A DNA stretch of 6,515 nt from an uncultured Clostridia bacterium (GTDB lineage Bacteria; Bacillota; Clostridia; Christensenellales; CAG-314): contig CAKPPA010000063.1 in NCBI GenBank assembly GCA_934177025.1, positions 1 to 6,515 on the forward strand, given 5' to 3'. Below are positions 1 through 6,000 of this stretch, one piece after another (within the stretch, counting starts at the first letter, position 1; every line of letters begins with the position of its first letter). The position numbers were made by a program, and so were the translations under genes. The notes beneath the pieces were generated by a model, which was not told the DNA's origin, did not search any database, and saw nothing but the letters and a program-made list of their open reading frames with translations.

Positions 1-277
1 CTTTTTTGATTGCCGGAAGTGCGCCGCTGTGATCCATTTCCACATGGTTGGAAATAATGTAATCCACTTTTGCCGGATCGATTACCGAACGAATGCGCGC
101 AAGCATTTCCTCCGCAAAAGGTGCTTTTACGGTATCGATGACGGTTACTTTTTCGTCAATGATGAGATATGCATTGTACGTGCTTCCCTTGACCGTTTCG
201 TAACCGTGAAAATTACGAACCTTCCAGTCGATGGCACCAACCCAATAGATGTTTTTTTCTATTTCGTATGCTTTCAT
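1..277 (-). CDS. fprA: Flavodiiron protein (A-type flavoprotein), N-terminal part, cut by window edge
   Basis: The first 92 codons of a flavodiiron protein, a cytoplasmic enzyme family that reduces O2 to water and/or NO to N2O in anaerobes. Only the start of the metallo-beta-lactamase-like domain is present. The diagnostic H-x-E-x-D-H di-iron motif is visible at residues 78-83 (NHVEMDHSGALP), and the opening (INWxGAIDW-like, residues 10-18, then GSTYNAYLI at 31-39) matches the family. The C-terminal flavodoxin domain, and any rubredoxin or flavin-reductase extension, would lie outside the window, so the subclass cannot be read. The start at 277 is fixed by an AGGAGA site 7 nt upstream that overlaps the stop codon of the aspartate kinase gene, 12 nt away, so the gene is probably co-transcribed and coupled. 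Family assignment is confident; the choice between O2 and NO as substrate is not. Confidence 0.9.
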   Translation of the reverse strand, partial: MKAYEIEKNIYWVGAIDWKVRNFHGYETVKGSTYNAYLIIDEKVTVIDTVKAPFAEEMLARIRSVIDPAKVDYIISNHVEMDHSGALPAIKK

Positions 278-289
278 ATTTCGTTCTCC

Positions 290-1609
290 TTATTGGTAAA
301 ATTCCTGATAAATGGCTTTAATTGCACGATCGAAATCGTTGTCGTCCACACCGATGATGATGTTTAAACCGCTGCTGCCTTGATCAATCATGCGTACTTC
401 GATACGGTTGCGACTCAACGCCCCGAAAAGACGGCTTGCGGTATCACGATTGTTCACCACGTTGCGCCCTACCGTTGCGATAAGCGAAATGTTGGATACG
501 ATTTCAACCAAGTCCGGATTGACGTCCGCTTCCAACTCGCGCACGATTTCCTGCATTTCCAAATGCGTTACGTGCTTTGCGTCAACGATTACGGTTAAGG
601 TGTCGATTCCCGTCGGCGTGTGCTCCACCGACAAATGATGCCGTTCCATTACGGACAAAACCTTGCGGATAAAAGCAACTTCCTCGTTCATCAAATCTTT
701 TTCGATTTTGATTTCCGTAAAGCCCTTTTTGCCGGCAATGCCCGTAATCGGGCGGCCGTCGTCCGGAACACCGGAAATGCTCGGAACGATCATTGTGCCG
801 GGATTATCCTGATGAAACGTGTTTTTGATATGAATCGGAATGGCACTGACGGAAACAGGGAAAATCGATTCCGCATGCAGCACGCTTGCCCCCATGTAGG
901 AAAGTTCGCGTAGTTCCTTGTAGGACAGGCAGTAGATTTGCTCCGGATCCTCCACAATGCGCGGATCGGTTACTAAAAATCCGTCCACATCCGTCCAGTT
1001 TTCGTAAATATCCGCCAAAACTCCGCGTGCGATAATTGCACCGGTAATGTCGCTTCCGCCGCGGGAAAACGTTTTAATCGCCCCATTCGGCATCCTGCCA
1101 TAAAACCCCGGAATGACAACGTACTGTTTGCCTTCCAAAATGCGAGCAACGTTTTCGTTCGTTTCGTTGGACAAAAACTCCCCTTTTTCGTTAAACACAA
1201 TCAGTTCCGCCGCATCGACAAATTCAAACCCGAGATATTTCGCCGTAACGTATGCGGACAAATATTCGCCGCGCGAAGCCGCGTAGTCGGCAGATTTCGT
1301 CGCAAGAATTTGCGTTTCGATTTCGTTAAGGACGGCACCGATATCCAAATCCAAGTTTAATTCGCTCACGATTCCGTGGAACCTTTCGCGCACGGCGGCA
1401 AACGAAGGGCATTGCCCTGTTTTGCTTGCCTCATCCGCACAGCGGTACAACAAATCCGTAATTTTGGTATCCGTTTTGTGTGCTTTGCCAGGGGCGGAAA
1501 CCACGACGTAATGTCGGTCGCGGTTTTGCAACACGATGTTTTTGACCTGCTCCATCGTGCGGCTCGTCGCCATTGACGTGCCGCCGAATTTACAGACGAC
1601 TTTTGACAT
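290..1609 (-). CDS. lysC: Aspartate kinase, monofunctional, with two C-terminal ACT domains
   Basis: ATP-dependent phosphorylation of L-aspartate to aspartyl-4-phosphate, the entry step to lysine/diaminopimelate, threonine and methionine; cytoplasmic. The 439 residues are a normal length for the monofunctional enzyme of Bacillota. The amino-acid kinase domain spans about residues 3-275: KFGGTSMA at 7-14 with the catalytic lysine at 7, SRGEYLSA at 112-119, GFYG at 168-171, FSRGGSDIT at 181-189 and WTDVDG at 205-210. Two ACT regulatory domains follow, at about 297-360 and 374-437, implying allosteric feedback by an end-product amino acid; lysine versus threonine cannot be decided from sequence alone. 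There is no homoserine dehydrogenase fusion. The ATG lies 2 nt after the stop of the DUF1015 gene, with AGGAGA at 1621-1626 inside that gene, so translation is probably coupled. The symbol lysC is used loosely; the yclM/thrD type is equally possible. Confidence 0.95.
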   Translation of the reverse strand: MSKVVCKFGGTSMATSRTMEQVKNIVLQNRDRHYVVVSAPGKAHKTDTKITDLLYRCADEASKTGQCPSFAAVRERFHGIVSELNLDLDIGAVLNEIETQILATKSADYAASRGEYLSAYVTAKYLGFEFVDAAELIVFNEKGEFLSNETNENVARILEGKQYVVIPGFYGRMPNGAIKTFSRGGSDITGAIIARGVLADIYENWTDVDGFLVTDPRIVEDPEQIYCLSYKELRELSYMGASVLHAESIFPVSVSAIPIHIKNTFHQDNPGTMIVPSISGVPDDGRPITGIAGKKGFTEIKIEKDLMNEEVAFIRKVLSVMERHHLSVEHTPTGIDTLTVIVDAKHVTHLEMQEIVRELEADVNPDLVEIVSNISLIATVGRNVVNNRDTASRLFGALSRNRIEVRMIDQGSSGLNIIIGVDDNDFDRAIKAIYQEFYQ

Positions 1610-1611
1610 AG

Positions 1612-2853
1612 TTATTTGATTCTCCTTGCTTCCACATAGTAGCGTTTTTCCGTTGCTTCACCCATCGAAAAAGATTTCCTCGGTAAACTTCCGTTCGAAC
1701 GAATGAACCCAAACAGTTCCTCCTTACCGAATCGCGGCATGAAAATAGCAAGGCGATTTTCCTCCGCCGCAACAAGGCGTTCCAACGAATCCGTACCGTG
1801 GACGTAATCCAATTCCGTGCCGGCATGTTCTTTTAGGTACTCGTCCAAAAACCGTTGAATTTGTTCCAATGCTTCAAAGGCCTTTTCCGGAGCAGCCATA
1901 CGGAATTTTTTACCCGTCGAATCCATCATTTGCACCGTCGAATTGCCCGTAACGTGCTTTGCCCATTCCTGACAGAAATCCTCGACGTCGACGTGGAACA
2001 ACAACCGATGAATCGGTTCGAATTCCAATCCGTCGTCGTACAGACTTTCCACTTCCACCATAGCATAACGTGCAGGGTGCAAAGCCTGCTCCGCTTCCGT
2101 TAAGCCGGATTTCACTTTTTCCCAATGCGCTTTCGCTGCTGCTAAGGAGTGATTTCCGTCACCGACAACGAAAATAACCGGATCCTTGTCCGTTCCGTAT
2201 TTTTTCGTTAACACGGACGGATTTGCCAAAGCATCCAAATCGCTTTCGATTTCCGCCGTGTCCTGAATGAAATAACCCTTTAAGTGCCCGCCGTCGCCGT
2301 TCAAATCGAAATCGTAAATTTTTTCGTAATAATCCTTCTTTTCCAGCGCTTTTTGTAAAATGCGTTCCTCCTTGTCGTCCATAAGCAACATCACGTGAGG
2401 CAATTCCAACAAAGCGTTTTCACGAATTTTTACACGAGCAGGAATCCGTTCCACAACCGTTTTTTCCGTTGCACGAATCGGGCAAGTTGCGCCCACCGCA
2501 TAGGAATACTGTTCCAAGTCAACAGCAATGACAAGTCCCAATCTTTTTCTGCCGTAGGCGGTAGTTCTTTCCAACAGGACGAACCCTTTTCCGCGATTTT
2601 GCAGAATTTCATCCTTTACGTACGCTTCCATGCGCACGGAGATTTTATTCAATCTTTGATGATCGGACAAATACACCTCCGGCAAAATCAACCGCAATGC
2701 ACTCGGAGCATCGCCGATTTCACGTTCCAATTTTTCCCAATACTCCGGCTCGGACGTAAACTGGTCGCAAGCGATTACTGCCCACTTTGTAAAATCCGCA
2801 TCCGCTGCCGGCAAATAAATTTCCGGACGACTTACCAAATTTTTCATGTTCAT
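1612..2853 (-). CDS. DUF1015 family protein of unknown function
   Basis: A 413-residue soluble protein of the DUF1015 family (COG4198 type), which to my knowledge has no firmly established biochemical role. Family hallmarks run from end to end: an N-terminal segment with WAVIACDQFTSEPEYW at 24-39, GATCPIRATEKT at 121-132 followed by a conserved basic/charged stretch with PARVKIRENA at 138-147, the signature GDGNHSLAAAK at 231-241, VEVESLYDDGLEFEPIHR at 266-283, and a C-terminal PRKSFSMGEATEKRYYVEAR at 391-410. The DGNHS motif and several conserved acidic and histidine residues suggest a metal or nucleotide site, but that is inference. The start at 2853 has AGGAG at 2859-2863, 5 nt upstream; a second ATG two codons later is possible. 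No signal peptide or membrane segment is seen. It lies 30 nt after the microprotein gene and 2 nt before aspartate kinase, so a role connected with amino-acid metabolism is an attractive guess only. Confidence 0.93.
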   Translation of the reverse strand: MNMKNLVSRPEIYLPAADADFTKWAVIACDQFTSEPEYWEKLEREIGDAPSALRLILPEVYLSDHQRLNKISVRMEAYVKDEILQNRGKGFVLLERTTAYGRKRLGLVIAVDLEQYSYAVGATCPIRATEKTVVERIPARVKIRENALLELPHVMLLMDDKEERILQKALEKKDYYEKIYDFDLNGDGGHLKGYFIQDTAEIESDLDALANPSVLTKKYGTDKDPVIFVVGDGNHSLAAAKAHWEKVKSGLTEAEQALHPARYAMVEVESLYDDGLEFEPIHRLLFHVDVEDFCQEWAKHVTGNSTVQMMDSTGKKFRMAAPEKAFEALEQIQRFLDEYLKEHAGTELDYVHGTDSLERLVAAEENRLAIFMPRFGKEELFGFIRSNGSLPRKSFSMGEATEKRYYVEARRIK

Positions 2854-2883
2854 GTTAACTCCTCTCGTTTATCGTATCGTTTT

Positions 2884-3036
2884 TTATAACACGGAATAGC
2901 CAATCAGCAGCCAAATCAGCACCGACAAAAACAACGCCGTGAATTTGTAAAAGCAATGATGGACAAATACTTGATAAAAGAAATGCTTTACCGACAAGCC
3001 AAAACTTTTTTTTGTTTTTTCCGATTTATTCGCCAT
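2884..3036 (-). CDS. 50-residue single-pass membrane microprotein in the cdaR position
   Basis: A small gene overlapping the last 11 nt of cdaA in another frame. A good GGAGG (3044-3048) sits 7 nt upstream of its ATG, and it ends in TAA at 2884-2886. The product has a lysine-rich N-terminus (MANKSEKTKK), a mixed aromatic/basic segment (residues 12-31, including HHCFYK), and one strongly hydrophobic helix at about 32-50 (FTALFLSVLIWLLIGYSVL) running to the C-terminus. A basic side followed by a terminal helix suggests a cytoplasmic N-terminus and membrane anchoring. The pattern K-x-x-ALxLSxxIWL resembles the N-terminal transmembrane segment of CdaR/YbbR, the CdaA regulator usually encoded at this spot, but the extracytoplasmic YbbR repeats are entirely missing and only 30 nt remain before the next gene. 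It could be a reduced CdaR, a decayed one, or an unrelated small CdaA partner. That it is translated is likely; the CdaR relationship is inference. Confidence 0.7.
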   Translation of the reverse strand: MANKSEKTKKSFGLSVKHFFYQVFVHHCFYKFTALFLSVLIWLLIGYSVL

Positions 3037-3865
3037 TGTCCAACCTCCAAAATTCTTTCAATTTTGCCGCATCCTGCATGTTGAACGCACAGTTCAATGC
3101 TTGACGCAACATTTCCGTATCCAAATAACGTTTAATTTTGCCTTGATACACAACAGATATAATTCCCGTTTCCTCACTGACGATAACTGCCGTAACGTAA
3201 GGATTGACTTCGGTAATGCCGATTGCCGCACGATGCCGCGTGCCTAAATCCTTGGAAAGATTCGTTTCCTGCGTTAACGGCAAATAGCACCCTGCCGCCA
3301 AAACGGTGTCGCCCTTAATGACTACCGCCCCGTCGTGTAGCGGCGACTTCGGGAAGAAAATGGTTTCCAACAATTCGCTGGAAAGTTTTGCGTTCAAAAC
3401 CGTTCCGCTTTCGAGGATGTAATTGGAAATATTGTCCGGCGCGATAATCATGAGTGCGCCGATATCCTGCTTGGACATATCCTGCGATGCTTTGACAATT
3501 TTGTTGATGGAATCGTCCACCGCTTCCTTACTCATTTGAATGCGCTTTTCGCTGGAGAATTTAAATTTACGCCAGCTTAACCGATACAAGTCCCGTTCGA
3601 TTTCCCTTGCGAAAATAATCATCGTGGAAAGCACTAAAACGGATAGCAAAATGATGATTTCGGTTACGTTGAATTTCACCAAAAAAGCCCCGATTGCAAA
3701 AAAAGCCATGATACACAAAACCATAAAGTTTGCATACCAATTTGCCTTTTTCTTTAAAATATACGAAAAAATCGCATAGAGTATCGATGCTATAATCAGT
3801 ATTTCCAGAATATCGAAAACGCCGATATTCGTAAACGCCGTTTTTACGTATTCGATAAATTTCAT
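3026..3865 (-). CDS. cdaA: Diadenylate cyclase CdaA (c-di-AMP synthase), membrane-bound
   Basis: Condenses two ATP into cyclic di-AMP, the second messenger governing potassium/osmolyte balance and cell-wall homeostasis in Bacillota. The 279 residues match the usual CdaA length. Three hydrophobic segments lie at about residues 17-36, 45-63 and 67-86, followed by the amphipathic linker FAREIERDLYRL (85-96), then the DisA_N-type cyclase domain from about 100 to 265. Active-site motifs are intact: LHDGAVVI with DGA at 178-180, and GTRHRAAIG with RHR at 210-212. IGALMI at 135-140 and AKLSSELLETIF at 159-170 are also typical. The ATG at 3865 follows AAAGGAG (3872-3878) by 6 nt. A probable promoter lies directly upstream, so this is taken as the first gene of the operon. 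The usual neighbours cdaR and glmM are not here: a 50-residue membrane protein, then DUF1015, follow instead. The cytoplasmic catalytic domain looks fully competent. Confidence 0.97.
   Translation of the reverse strand: MKFIEYVKTAFTNIGVFDILEILIIASILYAIFSYILKKKANWYANFMVLCIMAFFAIGAFLVKFNVTEIIILLSVLVLSTMIIFAREIERDLYRLSWRKFKFSSEKRIQMSKEAVDDSINKIVKASQDMSKQDIGALMIIAPDNISNYILESGTVLNAKLSSELLETIFFPKSPLHDGAVVIKGDTVLAAGCYLPLTQETNLSKDLGTRHRAAIGITEVNPYVTAVIVSEETGIISVVYQGKIKRYLDTEMLRQALNCAFNMQDAAKLKEFWRLDNGE
3044..3048 (-). promoter_or_regulatory. Ribosome binding site of the microprotein gene
   Basis: GGAGG on the minus strand, placed 7 nt before the ATG at 3036 and lying within the final codons of cdaA. 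It is the main reason to accept the short reading frame as a gene, because nothing in the cdaA reading frame obliges a Shine-Dalgarno match plus a correctly spaced ATG here. Confidence 0.75.
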
Positions 3866-3885
3866 AAGCCGCTCCTTTAATGAAT

Positions 3886-3919
3886 ATTTTACTATATTTT
3901 TAAAAGAAAAGAAAGGAAA
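3886..3919 (-). promoter_or_regulatory. Probable sigma-A-type promoter for the cdaA operon
   Basis: On the minus strand TATAGT (3891-3896) is a good -10 match in an A/T-rich setting, directly followed by a TAAAAT alternative (3886-3891). At a 17-nt spacing the -35 would be TTTCCT (3914-3919), which is weak. A start near 3884 would give a leader of about 19 nt carrying the AAAGGAG site. A better -35 word, TTGACG (3942-3947), has no -10 at the right distance. Position is plausible because a terminator separates this operon from the hydrogenase genes. Confidence 0.4.
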
Positions 3920-3926
3920 AAAGCAA

Positions 3927-3944
3927 ACATTTTCGCGAAAACGT
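3927..3944 (-). terminator. Weak hairpin with U-rich tail, or operator palindrome
   Basis: The minus strand has a perfect 12-bp palindrome TTTTCGCGAAAA (3930-3941), extendable to a 7-bp stem with a CGCG loop (3927-3944). It is followed by TTGCTTTTTTCC (3915-3926), so it could be a weak intrinsic terminator for a transcript crossing 4145-3945. The stem is A/U-rich, so a protein-binding palindrome just upstream of the cdaA promoter is an equally good reading. Confidence 0.3.
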
Positions 3945-3945
3945 C

Positions 3946-3958
3946 AACTTTGAAAGTT
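3946..3958. repeat. Short inverted repeat next to the cdaA upstream palindrome
   Basis: AACTTT and AAAGTT flank a single central base, giving a 13-bp dyad. It lies 4 nt from the TTTTCGCGAAAA palindrome, so the two form a pair of dyads about 40-60 nt upstream of the predicted -10. The sequence is directly visible; an operator role is only a guess. Confidence 0.4.
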
Positions 3959-4016
3959 TTCCGTTCCGCGTAATGAAAAATCCCATCGTTTGTCGACGTT
4001 TTTCGTCTTTTAAAAC

Positions 4017-4145
4017 GTGCTTTCCGAGTAGTAGAAAAAAGCACCGCCGTCCGCTGCAAACCCATGCAGCACTTGGCGTTTCGCTGCACGTCGCTTTTGT
4101 CGGAACGCCCAACCTACCCCAAAGAAAGCAGTAGGTACTCCCCTT
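4017..4145 (-). ncRNA. Candidate structured RNA or dispersed repeat, unidentified
   Basis: A block visibly richer in G+C than its flanks, with many complementary segments. Read on the minus strand: GAGTA (4136-4140) pairs with TACTC (4026-4030) as a possible closing helix; ACCTAC/GTAGGT (4131-4136 with 4112-4117) makes a 6-bp hairpin with a 13-nt loop; TTGGGCGTT (4104-4112) pairs with AACGCCAA (4073-4080) with one bulge; GCTGCA/TGCAGC forms a hairpin (4053-4070); GTGCTTT/AAAGCAC (4038-4044 with 4017-4023) forms a 7-bp hairpin. CGTTCCG at 4101-4107 can also pair at long range with CGGAACG at 3962-3968. Some helices compete (for example GAGTA/TACTC shares a base with the first hairpin and falls within the loop of the last). 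I could not match it to tmRNA, RNase P, SRP RNA, 6S RNA or a riboswitch class I know. A leader of the cdaA operon, a free-standing small RNA, or a copy of an intergenic repeat are all possible; the strand is inferred only from the neighbouring genes. Confidence 0.3.
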
Positions 4146-4177
4146 TTACAAATTTCCTTTTTTGCGGTTTTCGACTT

Positions 4178-4232
4178 AAAAAATGCACCTGAAACGTTCA
4201 CGTTGCCGCCACGCTTTGAGGTGCATTTTTTT
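4178..4232 (-). terminator. Intrinsic terminator after the hydrogenase operon, probably bidirectional
   Basis: Starting about 15 nt past the hydA stop, the minus strand reads A-run, TGCACCT, a 28-nt loop (4191-4218), AGGTGCA, T-run. The G/C-containing core of 7 bp (4184-4190 with 4219-4225) is extended by six A-T pairs, 13 bp in all, and is followed on the minus strand by TTTTTT. Because runs of A and T flank both arms, it should also work on the plus strand. The loop is unusually long and can partly fold itself (AACGT and ACGTT around two bases). Confidence 0.85.
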
Positions 4233-4246
4233 ACATTGTTTTTTTG

Positions 4247-5992
4247 TTATTTTTTTCTGTTTTGATAGGATGTATGCAGTAATTCGTGCGCAAGGTGGCT
4301 GTTCGGTTCTCCTAAAAAGTCACGATACAAAGCGATGACTTCCGGATTTTCGTGGGATTTACGCAGGTTCGACGCATTGTCCGCACGATACATTGCTTTT
4401 GCTCGCTCCTTGCGAACGTCAATCGAATTCCTGACGGATGCCGGCTGAATCGGTTGACCGCCGCCATTGACGCAACCGCCCGGGCAGGCCATAATTTCAA
4501 TAAATTGATAATCCGCTTTGCCGCTTTTCAGTTCCTGCATAATTTGATTTGCGTTTTCGATTCCGTGTGCCACGGCGATTTTAACTTCCTTTCCGCCGAC
4601 CGTAACCGACGCGCGTTTGATGCCGTTTTCGCCACGCACTTGTTTAAACGCAATTTGCTCCAAAGGTCGGTGTTCCACCGTTTCCTTAATCGTACGTAGT
4701 GCCGCTTCCATAACGCCGCCCGTCGTACCGAAAATCAGCCCTGCGGAACTAGCCAGTCCCATAAAGCTGTCGAACTCGCCTTCCGGAAGATTACGGAACA
4801 TTAACCCTTGCCGACGGATCAGCCTTGCAAGCTCCCTCGTCGTTAACACTGCGTCAAGATCCGGAATTCCTTCGCCTGCCGCATGTTGATGATCCCTTAA
4901 AATTTCCGTCTTTTTCGCTACGCACGGCATAATGCTGACGACGTAAATATCTTTCGGATCCAAACCATTTGCTTTTGCGTAATAGGTTTTTGCCAAAGCA
5001 CCGTAAATTTGCTGCGGAGATTTCGTCGTGGACAAATTCGGCAAAAATTCCGGATAGTATTGTTCAATGAAATTAATCCATCCCGGCGAACAACTGGTAA
5101 TCATCGGAAGAACACCGCCCTCGTTCAAACGATGCAAAAATTCCGTACCTTCCTCCATAATCGTAACGTCGGCGGCAAAGTCCACGTCGAACACCTTTTG
5201 GAAGCCGATTCGTTTCAATGCCGTTACCATTTTGCCTTGTACGTTCGTGCCGATCGGATAGCCGAATTCCTCGCCCAATGCTACACGCACTGCCGGTGCC
5301 GTTGCAACGATAACGTGTTTTTTCGGATCGTTTAACGCTGCCGTTACCCGATCGATATCGTCCTTTTCGCGCAATGCGCCCGTCGGGCATACGGTGATAC
5401 ACTGTCCGCAAGCAACGCAAGGAACGTGTTTTAACGATAAATCGAACGTCGAGCCGATGGTCGTGTGAAATCCGCGATGATTCGGACCGATCACCGCTAC
5501 GTGCTGATTCACTTTGCATGCCGCAACGCAACGCCGACACAAAATGCATTTCGAGTTGTCGCGGATTAAATATTCCGTTACATCCTCCTCGCTGGTCGGA
5601 TACGTTTTTTCGCCTTGAAATTTTTGCGGATCACACCCTAATTCCTGCGCCAAAGCCTGCAGTTCACAGTTTTTACTGCGCACACAGCCCGTACAATCGG
5701 CGTTGTGATTGGAAAGCATCAATTCTACCGTGGTTTTGCGCGATTGCAGTACGCGCGGCGTGTTGGTAAAAATTTCCATTCCGTTTTGAATCGGATAAAC
5801 GCAGGATGCCACAAGGTTACGTGCGCCCTTGACTTCCACCACGCACACACGACAAGCACCGATGCTGTTGAGTTCCTTCAGGTAGCAGAGCGTCGGAATA
5901 TTGATCCCCGCACTTTTGCACGCCTCCAAAATCGTGACGCCTTCTTCCGCCTGAATATCCATTCCGTTTACTTTTATATTTACTTTCGCCAT
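4247..5992 (-). CDS. hydA: [FeFe] hydrogenase catalytic subunit (HydA/HndD type)
   Basis: Catalyses reversible H2 oxidation/proton reduction as the catalytic subunit of a cytoplasmic, probably multimeric NAD(P)-linked complex. The 581 residues resemble HndD-size subunits and lack the extra C-terminal [2Fe-2S] domain of longer bifurcating HydA. Order of modules: [2Fe-2S] domain with C36, C47, C50, C64; His-ligated [4Fe-4S] site with H96, C100, C103, C109; two [4Fe-4S] ferredoxin sites with C149/C152/C155/C159 and C192/C195/C198/C202; H-cluster domain with L1 TSCSPGW (299-305), L2 MPCVAKKTE (355-363) and L3 EIMACPGGCVNGGGQP (499-514); then the small-subunit-like tail ending in AHELLHTSY (568-576). 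L1 has Ser where the common form has a second Cys. The ATG is 8 nt after the upstream NuoF-like gene, with AAGG overlapping that stop. The [FeFe] maturases HydEFG are not in the window. Whether the complex bifurcates electrons to ferredoxin cannot be read from this subunit alone. Confidence 0.97.
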   Translation of the reverse strand: MAKVNIKVNGMDIQAEEGVTILEACKSAGINIPTLCYLKELNSIGACRVCVVEVKGARNLVASCVYPIQNGMEIFTNTPRVLQSRKTTVELMLSNHNADCTGCVRSKNCELQALAQELGCDPQKFQGEKTYPTSEEDVTEYLIRDNSKCILCRRCVAACKVNQHVAVIGPNHRGFHTTIGSTFDLSLKHVPCVACGQCITVCPTGALREKDDIDRVTAALNDPKKHVIVATAPAVRVALGEEFGYPIGTNVQGKMVTALKRIGFQKVFDVDFAADVTIMEEGTEFLHRLNEGGVLPMITSCSPGWINFIEQYYPEFLPNLSTTKSPQQIYGALAKTYYAKANGLDPKDIYVVSIMPCVAKKTEILRDHQHAAGEGIPDLDAVLTTRELARLIRRQGLMFRNLPEGEFDSFMGLASSAGLIFGTTGGVMEAALRTIKETVEHRPLEQIAFKQVRGENGIKRASVTVGGKEVKIAVAHGIENANQIMQELKSGKADYQFIEIMACPGGCVNGGGQPIQPASVRNSIDVRKERAKAMYRADNASNLRKSHENPEVIALYRDFLGEPNSHLAHELLHTSYQNRKK

Positions 5993-6000
5993 AGTCCACC

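Larger units (their letters stand above)
3866..4177. other. Gene-free intergenic stretch between the hydrogenase terminator and cdaA
   Basis: No credible protein gene on either strand: the short open frames that cross it lack ribosome binding sites, overlap each other in several frames and resemble no family I know. Reading toward cdaA it contains an A-rich segment (4145-4177), a GC-richer block dense in inverted repeats (about 4017-4145), a mixed segment (3960-4016), two adjacent short palindromes (3927-3958), a 22-nt pure pyrimidine run on the minus strand (3902-3923), and the cdaA promoter and ribosome binding site. Confidence 0.75.

Noticed and set aside
2395..2889. Plus-strand open frame of 164 codons opposite DUF1015
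   Set aside because: Antisense to a gene with family motifs throughout, with no recognisable domain.
2895..2922. Near-direct repeat around GCTGATT on the minus strand
   Set aside because: Explained by repeated leucine/isoleucine/tryptophan codons in the membrane helix of the microprotein.
3005..3025. A-rich runs (six and seven A) early in the microprotein gene as a programmed frameshift site
   Set aside because: No extended alternative frame follows in either direction; the next gene begins 30 nt after the stop, so a shift would yield nothing longer of note.
3942..3947. TTGACG as the -35 of the cdaA promoter
   Set aside because: No acceptable -10 lies 15-19 nt downstream, and the good TATAGT is about 45 nt away.
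4130..4145. AAAAGGGGAGTA on the minus strand resembles the opening of yybP-ykoY (manganese) riboswitches
   Set aside because: The remaining conserved core of that class is not found downstream, and cdaA is not a metal transporter or exporter gene.
3892..4201. Three overlapping minus-strand open frames in the intergenic region
   Set aside because: They begin at weak or non-ATG starts or inside the terminator loop, lack ribosome binding sites, and give basic, low-complexity products without family features. The inverted repeats explain this block better.
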